DNA of 64,000 nt from the NCBI GenBank assembly GCA_011799875.1, contig CM022300.1, forward strand, positions 232,572,903-232,636,902. The letters are read 5' to 3'. Shown piece by piece: positions 10,962-22,951 of this stretch; the stretch's first letter is position 1; each line of letters starts with the position of its first letter. Position numbers and translations under genes: made by a program. The stretch comes from Thinopyrum elongatum. Lineage: Eukaryota; Streptophyta; Magnoliopsida; Poales; Poaceae. The notes under the pieces are model-generated. The model was not told the origin of the DNA, ran no database searches, and saw nothing but the letters and a program-made list of their open reading frames with translations.

Positions 10962-12595
10962 TGTTGGACCTAAATAAATGTTATTTGGTGTTTGCGTTGA
11001 GCATGAATATGATTGGATCTTGTTTATTGCGATACGGTTATTCATTTAAGTCAGAGAATAATTGTTGTTCTATTTACATGAATAAAACCTTCTATGGTCA
11101 AACACTCAATATAAATGGTTTATTGAATCTCGATTGTAGTGATACACATATTCATAATATTGATGCCAAAAGATGCAAAGTTGATAATGATAATGCAACA
11201 TATTTGTGGCACTGCCGTTTAGGTCATATTGGTGTAAAGCGCATGAAGAAACTCCATTCGGATGGACTTTTGGAATCACTTGATTATGAATCATTTGATG
11301 CTTGTGAACCATGCCTCATGGGCAAGATGACTAAGACTCTGTTCTCCAGAACAATGGAGCGAGCTAATGACTTATTGGAAATAATACATACCGATGTATG
11401 CGGTCCGATGAGTGTTGAGGCTCATGGCGGGTATCATTATTTTCTAACCTTCACAGATGATTTGAGCAGATATGGGTATATCTACTTGATGAAACACAAG
11501 TCTGAAACATTTGAAAAGTTCAAAGAATTTCAGAGTGAAGTGGAAAATCATCGTAATAAGAAAATAAAGTTTCTACGATTTGATCGTGGAGGCGAATATT
11601 TGAGTTATGAGTTTGGTCTTCATTTAAAACAATGTGGAATAGTTTCACAACTCACGCCATCTGGAACACCACAGCGTAATGGTGTGTTCGAACATCGTAA
11701 CCGTACTTTATTAGATATGGTGCGATCTATGATGTCTCTTACCGATTTACCACTATCGTTTTGGGGTTATGCATTAGAGACAGCTGCATTCACGTTAAAT
11801 AGGGCACCATCTAAATCTGTTGAGACGACACCATATGAATTGTGGTTTGGCAAGAAACCTAGGCTATCGTTTCTTAAAGTTTGGGGTTGCAATGCTTATG
11901 TGAAAAAGCTTCAACCTGATAAGTTTGAACCCAAATCGGAGAAGTGCATCTTCATAGGATACCCAAAAGAAACTGCTGGGTACACCTTCTATCACAGATC
12001 CGAAGGCAAAATCTTTGTTGCTAATGGATCCTTTCTAGAGAAGGAGTTTCTCTCGAAAGAAGTGAGTGGGAGGAAAGTAAAACTTGATGAGGTAATTGTA
12101 CCTTCTCTTGAACTGGAAAGTAGTTCATCACAGAAATCAGTTCCAGTGATGCCCACGCCAATTAGTGAGGAAGCTAATGATGATGATCATGAAACTTCAG
12201 ATCAAGTTACTACCGAACCTCACAGGTCAACCAGAGTACGTTCCGCACCAGAGTGGTACGGTAATCCTGTTCTGGAAGTCATGTTACTAGACCATGACGA
12301 ACCTACGAACTATGAGGAAGCGATGATGAGCTCAGATTCCGCGAAATGGCTTGAGGCCATGAAATCTGAGATGGGATCCATATATAAGAACAATGTATGG
12401 ACTTTGGTGGACTTGCTCGATGATCAGCAAGCCATTAAAATAAATGGATCTTCAAGAGGAAGACGGACGCTGATGGTAGTGTTACTATATACAAAGCTCG
12501 AATTGTCGCAAAAGGTTTTCGACAAGTTCAAGGTGTTGACTGCGATGAGATTTTCTCACTCGTATCGATGCTTAAGTCTGTCCAAATCATGTTAG
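10961..12595 (+). pseudogene. Copia integrase and start of RT
   Basis: A 544-codon frame. It holds the GAG-pre-integrase zinc motif (WHCRLGHIG ... CEPC), then the rve catalytic core with HTDVCGP, RFDRGGEYLS and RNGVFEHRNRT, so D, D and E are all present. Downstream come the C-terminal integrase motif WGCNAYVK and IFIGYP. Its last 45 or so codons are out of frame with the RT, because of a shift near 12450. It joins cDNA to the host genome in intact elements. Confidence 0.9.
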
Positions 12596-13610
12596 CAATT
12601 GCCGCATTTTATGAAATCTGGCAAATGGATGTCAAAACAGCATTCCTTAATGGATTTATTAAAGAAGAGTTGTATATGATGCAACCAGAAGGTTTTGTCG
12701 ATCCTAAAGGTGCTAACAAAGTGTGCAAGCTACAGCGATCCATCTATGGACTGGTGCAAGCATCTCGGAGTTGGAATATACGCTTTGATGAGTTGATCAA
12801 GCATATAGTTTTATACAGACTTGCAGTGAAGCCTGTATTTACAAGAAAGTGAGTGGGAGCTCTGTAGCATTTCTGATATTATATGTGGATGACATATTGC
12901 TGATTGGAAATGATATAGAATTTCTGGATAGCATAAAAGGATACTTGAATAAGAATTTTTCAATAAAAGACCTCGGTGAAGCTACTTAAGTATTAGCATC
13001 AAGATCTATAGGGATAGATCAAGACGCTTAATAGGACTTTCACAAAGCACATACCTTGACAAAATTTTGAAAGAGTTCAAAAAGGGATCAGTCAAAGAAA
13101 GAGTTCTTTCCTGTATTCAAGGTATAAAGTTGAGTAAGACTCAAAGCATGACCACGGCAGAAGATAGAGAGAATGAAAGTCATTCCCTATGCCTTAGCCA
13201 TAGGTTCTATAAAGTATGCCATGCTGTATACCAGACCTATTGTGTACCTTGCCATGAGTTTGGCAAGGGCGTACGATAGTGATCCAGGAATGGATCACTT
13301 GACAGTGGTCAAAATTATCCTTAGTTACCTAAGAGGACTAAGGAAATGTTTCTCGGTTATGGAGGTGACAAAGAGTTCATCGTAAAGGGTTACGTCGATG
13401 CAAGCTTTGACACTGATCCGGATGACTTTGAGTCTCAATTTGGATACATATTGAAAGTGGGAGCAATTAGCTAAAGTAGCTCCGTGCAGAGCATTGTAGA
13501 CATAGAAATTTGCAAAATACATACGGATCTGAATATGGCAGACCCGTTGACTAAAACTCTCTCACAAGCAAAACATGATCACACCTTAGTACTCTTTGGG
13601 TGCTAATCAC
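12568..13610 (+). pseudogene. Copia reverse transcriptase and RNase H, broken
   Basis: 12568-12852 gives RT motifs QMDVKTAFLNG and IYGLVQASRSWN. After a TGA/frame change the catalytic box LYVDDILLIGN appears with YVDD at 12882-12893. RNase H region pieces (AMLYTRPIVYLAMSLARAY, 13218-13275, and DPLTK near 13540) are in shifted frames with short deletions. It is clearly non-functional. Confidence 0.85.
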
Positions 13611-13612
13611 AT

Positions 13613-13757
13613 AGCGATGTGAACTAGATTATTGACTCTAGTAAACACTTTGGGTGTTGGTCACATGGCGATGTGAACTATGTGTGTTAATCACATAAAG
13701 ATGAGAACTATTGGTGTTAAATCACATGGCGATGTGAACTAGATTATTGACTCTAGT
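13613..13757 (+). repeat. Short repeats before the polypurine tract
   Basis: AATCACATAGCGATGTGAACT and variants recur four times (about 13606, 13660, 13690, 13722), with GATTATTGACTCTAGT twice. This lies in the untranslated region just upstream of the 3' LTR. Confidence 0.75.
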
Positions 13758-13758
13758 G

Positions 13759-13770
13759 CAAGTGGGAGAC
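13759..13770 (+). other. Polypurine tract of the Copia element
   Basis: CAAGTGGGAGAC immediately precedes the TGAAGG start of the 3' LTR, the expected place for plus-strand priming. Confidence 0.8.
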
Positions 13771-15489
13771 TGAAGGAAATATGCCCTAGAGGCAATACTA
13801 AAGTTGTTATTTATATTTCCTTATATCATGATAAATGTTTATTATTCATGCTAGAATTGTATTAACCGGAAACTTAGTACATGTGTGAATACATAGACAA
13901 ATAGAGTGTCCCTAGTATGCCTCTACTTGACTAGCTTGTTTATCAAAGATGGTTATGTTTCCTGACCATAGACATGTGTTGTCATTTGATGAACAGGATC
14001 ACATCATTAGAGAATGATGTGATGGACAAGACCCATCCGTTAGCTTGGCATAATGATCGTTAAGTTTTATTGCTATTGCTTTCTTCATGACTTATACATA
14101 TTCCACTGACTATGAGATTATGCAAATCCCGAATACCGGAGGAACACTTTGTGTGCTATCAAACGTCACAACATAACTAAGTGATTATAAAGATGCTCTA
14201 CAGGTGTCTCCGAAGGTGTTTGTTGGGTTGGCATAGATCGAGATTAGGATTTGTCACTCCGAGTATCGGAGAGGTATCTCTGGGCCCTCTCGGTAATACA
14301 CGTCATATGAAGCCTTGCAAGCAATGTGACTAATGAGTTAGTTGCGGGATGATGCATTATGGAACGTGTAAAGAAACTTGCCGGTAACGAGATTGAACTA
14401 GGTAAGTAACATACCGATGACAAAGGGAATAATGTATGTTGTTATGCGGTTTGACCGATAAAGATCTTCATAGAATATGTAGGAGCCAATATGAGCATCC
14501 AGGTTCCGCTATTGGTTATTTACCGGAGATGTGTCTCGGTCATGTCTACATAGTTCTCAAAACCGTAGGGTCCGCACGCTTAATGTTTGATGACAATTTG
14601 TATTATGAGTTATGTGATTTGATGACCGAAGTCTGTTCGGAGTCCCGGATGAGATCACGGACATGACGAGGAGTCTCGAAATGGTCGAGAGGTAAAGATT
14701 CATATATTGGAAGGCTATATTCGGACATCGGAAATGTTCCGAGTGATTCGGATATTTTTCGGAGTATCGGGGAGTTACGGGAATTCACCGGGAGAAGTAA
14801 TGGGCCTTATTGGGCCATACGGGAAAAGAGGAGGCAGGCCAAAGGGGAGGTAGCGCGCGTCCCCCCCATGGGTCCGAATTGGACTAGGGGAAGGGGGCGG
14901 CGCCCCCCTTGCCCTTTCCTACTCCCTTTCTCTTTCCCTCTTTCCTTCTCTCCTACTCCGAAAAAGGAAAGGGATTCCTACTAGGACTTGGAAGTTCTAG
15001 TAGGACTCCATACAATTGGCATGCCCCTAGGAGGGCCGGCCTCTCTCCCTCCCTCCTTTATATACGGGGGAGGGGGGCACCCCAAAGGGACACCAAGATT
15101 TGTCTTAGCCGTGTGCGGTGCCCCCCCTCCACAGTTACACACCTCGGTCATATCGTCGTAGTGCTTAGGCGAAGCCCTGCGCCGGTAACTTCATAATCAC
15201 TGTCGCCACGCCGTCGTGTTGACGGAACTCTCCCTCGTCCTCAACTGGATCAAGAGCTCAAGGGACGTCATCGAGCTGAACGTGTGCTGAACTCGGAGGT
15301 GTCGTACGTTCGGTGCTTGATCGGTTGGATCGCGAAGACGTTCGACTACATCAACCGCGTTAAGCTAACGCTTCCGCTTTCGGTCTACGAGGGTACGTGG
15401 ACACAATCTCCCCCTCTCGTTGCTATGCATCTCCTAGATAGATCTTGCGTGGGCGTAGGAATTTTTTTGAAATTGCACGTTCCCCAACA
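13771..15489 (+). repeat. 3' LTR of the Copia element
   Basis: 1719 bp, same start and end as the 5' LTR. The matching TATA box is at about 15055-15064. A short segment present in the 5' LTR around 7560-7590 is missing here, and the U3 hairpin (14977-15004) has one mismatch. Confidence 0.93.
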
Positions 15490-15803
15490 GGTCGGCATGG
15501 CCTAAATTTGTGAACATATACCATCTATTGCTACATTTGGATAAAAGGTACGGTGCCATGTCTAGCCTAGATGTCGAAGCCGATTCCCCCCCCCACATAT
15601 TAGGCAAATTTATGATGTATTGTTCATTCAGTTACTCTCATATTTGCATCAAATCTTTGTTACATCATCTATTTTTAATTATAAATTTTTGTACTTTGCT
15701 TTCATCTATATATTGATCTGTTCTATCAGTTACTCCCATATTTGCATCTTGCTCTGTTATTTCAATATATCTAATTTATGATCTTAATTTTCATTTCAAG
15801 CAG

Positions 15804-16893
15804 TACATCCCTTGCTTTGCAAGAACTAGAGTAGAAGGAAATCTTGGGCTTTACTTTGTTGATGACTCCATGGATATCATATTGACAACGCAACATGGAT
15901 TTACAATGACAGTTAGCGTAAAACTTGATAAAGATGGTCACTCCTATTTTGATGCGGACCTTTGGAGAAAAATGTCTAAGTGTTATGAACTGAAAGCTGG
16001 CAATAAAATCTAGTGCGTGCACCACAACCTGGTCTAATTAACATGGATGTTTACTTCCGCAACATTGTCAGCCGATCAAAGTTTGATCGAGGTTAGTGTC
16101 CTTTCAACTTTCTCCATGCTGGCATATTACTTAGCAAAATCGGGGTATTTGTTCTGACTAATTGATCACTATTTAAGCAACCAATTGTGATTTCATTTTC
16201 TGACTCCGTTCCTAGGCAGTAAAAAAATTCTATTTACCAATTTATGCGCACTATATATTCTTCTACCATGTTCTGAATAAATAATACCTTTCCACCTTTT
16301 AAGCAGGATATGTTGGATGCATAGTGAATGATCTGTATGTTACTAAGCGTACCAAATTTCTCTGGAAGGACTTGAAGCATGTCATAAACTTTGTTGATAA
16401 TCTGACAGAGATAGCACAACATATGAACACTGGATTTTGGATGGGATTAATTATACCTATGGTGCACACATTGAACAAGACCAACTATGTGCACAAAACG
16501 CTGGTACAAAGTCTTATTTTTATGTTGATGCTCATAAACTATATATATCTTCAACGATATGTTACAATTGGTTTTTATTCTACATTTCAACAGAAATTGC
16601 CCGCTGTAGCTGTTCCTAGATCGATTTCCCGGCATGGTCGAATTACACTTGTGCCTGCTAATAACGCCAAAGTGATTGCAACATATGCATTTCCCGCAGA
16701 AATGGAACCATTCAAATTAACAAGTTCTCGCTTGTCGTGGCAATGCATCCATATTGGAAAATTGGAGACACTATTCTACTCATGCTCTACCAAGGAACAG
16801 GAGGGCTCTTCCTTTTCATTGACGAGATGCCGAGTCGCCGTGATCAAGCTGCTTCCAGTGGATAGTTGTGGTTATTGGCCCTCAGCCTCTTAA
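15804..16893 (+). pseudogene. B3-like gene, exons 3 to 5
   Basis: Exon 3 (15804-16091) follows TTTCAAGCAG and continues the frame of exon 2. It encodes YIPCFARTRVEGN and the block DADLWRKMSKCYELKAGNKI, which fits the C-terminal half of a B3 fold (W..F...L..GD pattern). A TAG at 16011-16013 and a small frame change break it. The other frame then reads PGLINMDVYFRNIVS up to donor GTTAGT. Exon 4 is 16307-16503 and exon 5 16594-16893, joined in phase. Exon 5 encodes KLPAVAVPRSISRHGRI and a possible second B3-like domain, ending TAA. Exon boundaries are inferred from splice signals and frame. Without expression data it is best called a decaying gene. Confidence 0.5.
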
Positions 16894-17014
16894 AATGTGC
16901 TAGCTGTTACTATGTTAAGTATGTAGATATGGACCATATGGTTGTTGGCCCTCAGCCTCTTAAAATGTCATAGTTGTTACAATGTTAAGTATGTAGATAT
17001 GGACCATATGGTTG
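16875..17014. repeat. 70-bp tandem duplication
   Basis: TTGGCCCTCAGCCTCTTAAA begins at 16875 and again at 16945. The 70-bp units differ at a few positions. The first unit contains the stop codon of the B3-like gene. The next 300 bp (17015-17314) show nothing recognisable. Confidence 0.85.
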
Positions 17015-17314
17015 TCAAAACCGTGTTACGAAGATCCTCCTTTTGTCGAATAGTGTAACCACTATATATATGTTACTCAAATGCTGTTAGCCAAGTTCTT
17101 AAATTTTCATGGAAAGTATTAGTATCATACACAGTTCATTGAGTTTAAGCGTGTGCTCGGTAGAGTGGTAGAGTAGAGGACGCCCATGTTTTGGACGTGG
17201 CGATCAGCACCGATGTCCAGAAGGCATTTGCATATTAATTGTCCATATTGCAAATTCACACACGTGTTAACATAAGGAAACATATGTGTAACTTACTAAT
17301 CATCGCACACGAGT

Positions 17315-17985
17315 ACTCGCAGACGCATCGTGTGTGATACTCCTAGCCACCGTAAGCAACTAGTTTGCAATTTTCAAAGTTTTTTGTACACACAGAATCA
17401 CACACGAATTAACTGTAGTAACCGTCTGTGTTGTAATTTCTCATCGCAAATAGTTCATCCGAGTGGGCTGTTTGCCGCGTATCACACACATCTTGTTAAC
17501 ACGACTCGTTTGTGTTCTTTTGGCTCATCGTAAAAAGTTCATCTATGTGAACTGTATGCCGCATATCACATACATCTTGTTAAGTTGAACCCTTTGTGTT
17601 GTGTTCCCTAATTGAAAATAGTTCGTCCGAGTGAACCGTATGCCGTATATCACACACACCTTGATCTGGCTAACCGTTTCTGTTGCACTCCCTAATAGCA
17701 AACAGTTCATCTGAGCGAACTGTATGCCGTATATCACACACCTTGATATGGCTGCCCGTTTCTGTTGTTCTGTCTCATCGCAAACAGTTCGTATGGATCA
17801 TCCGTGTGCCCTGCATCGCACACGCAACTAAAAATCTGAACCGTGTTTGATGTCTCCGCCATCGCAAACGTTTTGCATCTTTTTTGACGGTTTTTTACAT
17901 CACCGTTTGCGATTAATGCATCGCATACAGTTTCGACAAAGGGTCTCCGATCGTAGTGTCGCGTTAGCAGCATCCTGCAGTAGTG
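17315..17985 (-). mobile_element. Terminal part of a CACTA-type element
   Basis: Read on the minus strand it starts CACTACTGCAGGATGCTGC at 17985, a CACTA terminus. Internally a block around AGTTCATCCGAGTG...GCCGTATATCACACAC repeats about every 83 bp (17453, 17537, 17620, 17704 and 17786), which fits subterminal repeats. CGTTTGCGAT motifs are near the tip. No matching opposite end or 3-bp target duplication was found, so the element is truncated. No protein-coding content. Confidence 0.65.
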
Positions 17986-19302
17986 TCAGTCCACTTTCCA
18001 ACTACAACTCATCATATTTTCAGGAAGGGTCTCGTGTTGGAGCCTATTGGCAAGTCCACATACTCAACCATCATTTAGTCTTCTATGATTGCTAACACTC
18101 ACATCATACATATGAACAAAAAGTTTCAACGGGACACATAGAAAGATAGGGGCTTATAGTTTCGCCTCCCAACTTACTCACCTCAAGGGTGACATCAACA
18201 ATAATAACTCATGATCACTCACATTCAACTGGATATATGTGCCTAGATATTTCCCCACCACATGGTGCTTGCAAAAAGAAAAAATAAAAAGGAATAGAGA
18301 AGAATACTTTGACTCTTGCATAAAAAGTAAATACATAAAAGTAAAAGATAGGCCCTTTGCAGAGGGAAGCAGAGGTTGTCATGCGCTTTTTGGTTTTGTA
18401 TGCACAATCTTTTAATGCAAAAGAAACGTCATGTTATATTGCCCCTTATGATAGCAACCTTTATTATGCAGTCCATCGCTTTTATTACTTTGTTGTCACA
18501 AGTTCGTATAACGCTTATTTTCCCTTACACTAAAAGATCAAACACATTTAGGAGTAATTTTTATTGCCTTTTTACACCGATGACAACTTACTTGAAGGAT
18601 CTTACTCAATCCATAGGTAGGTATGGTGGGCTCTCAAAACATGAATTTGGGTTTAAGGGTTTTGGATGCACAAGTAGTATCTCTACTTAGTGCAGAATTT
18701 TGTCTAGCAAAGATATTGAGCAAGCACCACATGTTGAAGGATCCATGTCAATATAACTTCTATGTGAATATGAACAAACATAAATCATTATGTTGTCTTC
18801 CTTGTCCAACGTCAACAATTTGGCATAAAATATTTAATGGGGGCTCACAATCATAAAAGATGTCCAAGATTGTATATTTGCATGTGAATCTTCTCTTCCC
18901 TTATTAATTCTTTCATGAATTGCATCATTGACCAACGCTATGTTTGTTAACTTTCAATAAATTTTACCACTTATACTTTTCCTTATGTGATGTCATTACT
19001 TACCACAAGATTAACATATGATCTTTTTCATTATTGTCCTTTATTTTGATTGGAACATAAAAGTAAAGAAGCAAAAACTCAAACTAAACTTTATTATATA
19101 ACTCTCACTGGATTATATAGATAGATAGATCACAAAACTAGCACTCGAAAATAGATCATACTAAACTTTTATTCAACTAAATCACGAAATAACTAAGGAT
19201 CGAACTAAGATAGGTAAAGGCAATAAAAGTGATGGTGATACGATACCGGGGCATCTCCCCCAAGCTTGGCACAACCCAAGGGGAGTGCCCACACCCATGT
19301 AC
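17986..19302 (-). other. 3' untranslated region of the Athila-lineage element
   Basis: AT-rich non-coding sequence between the extra ORF and the lost 3' LTR. It contains a GATA microsatellite (ATAGATAGATAGATC, 19120) and the phrase GTGTTAGCAATCATAGAAGAC (minus strand, near 18100), which I associate with this group of elements. No gene seen. Confidence 0.55.
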
Positions 19303-19827
19303 TCAGGTCTCCTTCTTTGGTGGTGATGATGATGGTGGTGGTGAGGTAGTAGCAAGCTTGTCGTCCGGCTTCCATGGCAGCGGTTCACCATCATAAGAGG
19401 ATGCACGAGTCCCCTGAGTCCTGCAACTGGCAGCTAAACTCATACCTTTAAATCTTGCTTCATACTCGAAAACTTGATTTTGAAGTTCATAGATCTGGCT
19501 TTGCAGGAAATTGATTTGCTCGTTGAAGGTGAAGACGATATCCTTCATAGACCGGCCATCCACCTTGTGATCACGGGTGAATTTTGTGATCATGAGCTAA
19601 TTGGCACTGAGTCCACGCTCCACCATCCCTTGGCACTTGAAGATCTCCTGCTCCACCACCTCAAGCCTGGCCTCCACGCTTCCCGTCCTCTTGGGGCCTT
19701 GAAAGTCCCGGATGTGGAGCACCCCCCCATGCATCTCAATGGCTTGAGGGTGCTTCAACACCTCCGGTAGGTAGGGGTTGATCACCTTCTCGAATAACTT
19801 GTCCTTGGAGGAGCTTGGGGCAGGCAT
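19303..19827 (-). pseudogene. Extra ORF downstream of pol, coiled-coil
   Basis: The frame opens MPAPSSSKDKLFEKVINPYL at 19827, has one nonsense codon at 19599-19597, and continues in the same frame to 19303. The second half reads MKDIVFTFNEQINFLQSQIY and continues as a predicted coiled coil, ending in a Ser/Pro-rich tail. It occupies the position of the env-like or accessory ORF in Athila-lineage elements, but I see no signal peptide or membrane segment, so no envelope function is proposed. Confidence 0.55.
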
Positions 19828-20147
19828 GGCTATCTAGATCTGTTAGAAAAACAGCACGACACAAGAACAAAGGATTTCTCCATGATACGGTGGTCAAATC
19901 ATCTGGGGGAGTATATAAAGAATTTTTATCTTTGGAAACAAGTATACGGAAGGAAAACGGAGTCGGGAAGGTGCCCGAGGGGCCCACTACCCACCAGGGC
20001 ACGCCAGGTGGTGCAGGCGCGCCCTGGTGCCTTGCGGGCACCTGGGTTGCCTTCCCGGTTGTTTCTTATTTTCCTATTTTTTTCTAACATTCCAAAACTG
20101 ACAAAAAATATTTTTGCGGGTTTTTCAGAGTCCGTTTACTTACCGTA

Positions 20148-22951
20148 TCACATACCTCTTCCTTTTCCGGGTTCTGAAGTGTTCTGGAAGGTCTCTTTTA
20201 TGTATTCCTCAGGTGTCATTGTTTGAATAATATTAGTTTCAACATTAATAGGTGTACCTAAAATATAGTGCTTAATTTTTTGTCCATTCACTACTTTCGG
20301 ATTAGTGCCTTCAGCATTATTGATCTTAATAGCTCCAGAACGATAAACTTCCTCGATGATATATGGCCCTTCCCATTTGGAGAGAAGTTTTCCTGCAAAA
20401 AATCTAAAACGAGAATTGTACAATAGAACATATTCACCAACTTTAAATTCCCGCTTTTGGATTCTTTTGTCATGCCATCTCTTAACTTTTTCTTTGAATA
20501 GTTTGGCATTTTCATAGGCTTGGGTTGTCCATTCATCTAGAGAGTTGGTATCAAATAACCTCTTTTCACCGGCAAGTTTGAAGTCATAGTTGAGTTTTTT
20601 AATTGCCCAATATGCTTTATGTTCTAATTCAAGAGGCAAATGACAAGCTTTCCCATAAACCATTTTATATGGAGACATACCCATAGGATTTTTATAAGCT
20701 GTTTTATAGGCCCAAAGTGCATCCAATTCTTTCGGGACCTATTGACCATTTTTTGTAATATTAATTTTATTTCTCTATTGATAAGTTCAACTTGACCACT
20801 AGATTGAGGATGATAAGGAGATGCAATTCTATGGTTGACATCATATTTAGCAAGCATTTTATGGAAAGCGCCATGAATAAAATGTGAACCACCATTAGTC
20901 ATTAAATATCTAGGGACTCCGAACCTTGGGAAAATAATTTCTTTGAGCATTTTAATGGAGGTGTTATTTTCAGCACTGCTAGTTGGAATAGCTTCTACCC
21001 ACTTAGTGACATAATCAACAACAACCAAAATATGTGTATACCCATTAGAGGAAGGAAAAGGTCCTATATAATCAAAGCCCCAAACATCAAATGGTTCAAC
21101 AACTAGTGAACATTTCATAGGCATTTCCTGATACTTACCAATATAACCAATTCTTTGACATGCATCACAAGACAAGACAAACTTACATGCATCTTTGAAA
21201 AGAGTAGGCCAATAAAACCAGATTGCAATACCTTGTGTGCGGTTCTATCTCCTGCATGATGCCCTCCATAGGCTTCAAAGTGACATTTCCGTAGGATTTG
21301 TTCCTGTTCATGCTCACGTATATAATGTCTAATAATACCATATACTCCCTCCTTATAAAGATGTGGGTCATCCCAAAAGTAATGTCTTAAATCATAGAAG
21401 AATTTTTTGTTTTGTTGGTATGTGAAGCTAGGTGGTATAAATTTAGCAACGATATAATTAGCATAGTCAGCATACCAAGGAGTATTATGAGAAGCATTTA
21501 TGACAACTAGTTGTTCATCAGGAAAGCTATCATCACTAGGTAGTGGGTCATCAAGAATATTTTCTAACCTAGACAAGTTAACAGCTACGGGGTTCTCAGC
21601 TCCCTTCCTATCAGTAATGTGCAAGTCAAATTCTTGTAGCAAGAGAACCCACCTAAAGAGTCTAGGTTTAGCATCTTTCTTTTCCATAAGATATTTAATA
21701 GCAGCATGATCGGTGTGAACAATTACTTTAGAATCAACAATGTAAGATCTGAATTTATCACGGGCAAACACAACTGCTAAAAAATCTTTTTCAGTAGTAG
21801 CATAATTTCTTTGGGCACTGTCTAGAGTTTTACTAGCATAATGGATAACATTTAATTTTTTATCAGCTCTTTGTCCCAGAACAACACCAACAACATAATC
21901 ACTAGCATCACACATAATTTCAAAAGGCAAGTTCCAATCAGGTGGTTAAACAATAGGTGCAGAGGTTAAGGCTTTCTTGAGTGTTTCAAAGGCTTCTACA
22001 CAGTCATCATCAAAAACAAATGGAACATCCTTTTGTAGAAGATTAGTAAGAGGCCTACAAATTTTAGAGAAGTCTTTAATAAACCTCCTATAGAAACCAG
22101 CATGACCAAGGAAACTTTGAATACCTTTAATGTCTTTAGGACATGGCATTTTCTCAATTGCATCATCTTTAGCTTTATCCACCTCAATACCTCATTCAGA
22201 AATTATATGCCTCAGGACAATACCTTCGTTCACCATAAAGTGGCACTTCTCCCAATTCAAAAGAAGATTAGTTTGTTCACATCTCTGCAAAACTCGATCA
22301 AGATTGCTTAAGCAATCATCAAAAGGAGTTCCGTAAACGGAAAATTCATCCATGAAAACCTCAACAATCTTTTCACAAAAATCAGAGAATATAGCAGTCA
22401 TACATCTTTGAAAGGTAGCAGGTGCATTACATAAACCAAAGGGCATACGTTTATAAGCATAAGTTCCAAAAGGGCAAGTAAAGGTGGTTTTCTCTTGATT
22501 GGGTTGTGAAACAGGTATTTGAGAAAAACCAGAATATCCACCAAGAAAACAAAAGTGTGTGTGCTTAGATAGTGTTTCTAGCATTTCATCAATGAAAGGC
22601 AGAGCTTAATGATCTTTTCTAGTAGCTTTATTTATTTTTCTAAAATCAATTACCATTCTATAGTCAGTCACTATTCTTTGTGGGATAAGTTCATTTTTAT
22701 CATTAGGAACAACAGTTATACCTCCCTTTTTAGGGACACCATGAACATGACTTACCCATCTACTATCAGCTATGGGATAAATTATACCTGCTTCCAGAAG
22801 CTTTAGTATTTCAGTTCTTACCACTTCTTTCATCTTGGGATTTAATCGTCGTTGATGATCAACAACGGGTTTAGCATCAGGTTCCATATTAATCTTATGC
22901 TGACAGAGAGTGGGACTAATGCCCTTAAGTTCATCAAGAGTATATCCAATA
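20148..22951 (-). pseudogene. Gypsy pol: RT, RNase H, integrase
   Basis: The minus-strand frame from 22951 carries RT motifs SRWVSHVHGVPKKGG, FGLCNAPATFQRC and the catalytic box as VFMDEFSVYG, where family members have two Asp. RNase H ([18 protein letters not shown]) and a zinc-binding integrase (ACQRIG) follow. In the integrase core the first Asp is present (FDYIGPF), the second is Asn (MTNGGSHF), and the Glu is kept (GQVELINRE). In-frame stops occur at 22608-22606, 22191-22189 and 21945-21943, and frameshifts near 21180 and 20720. The last part ([20 protein letters not shown]) ends with a chromodomain-free C terminus at 20148. Confidence 0.92.

Larger units (their letters stand above)
6927..15489 (+). 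mobile_element. BARE/Angela/WIS-like Copia retrotransposon
   Basis: A complete 8563-bp element with two LTRs, flanked by a perfect 5-bp target duplication GGTCG (6922-6926 and 15490-15494). LTRs begin TGAAGGAAATATGCCCTAGAGG, the typical BARE/Angela start except for the first few bases, and end CGTTCCCCAACA. The internal order gag, protease, integrase, RT, RNase H is that of Copia. Several frameshifts and stops make it non-autonomous. It sits inside the second intron of the B3-like gene, in the same orientation as that gene. Confidence 0.93.

Noticed and set aside
12952..13760. CRISPR-like array suggested by regularly repeated short phrases
   Set aside because: Only four imperfect repeats in the 3' leader of a Copia element in a plant genome; no spacers of constant length.
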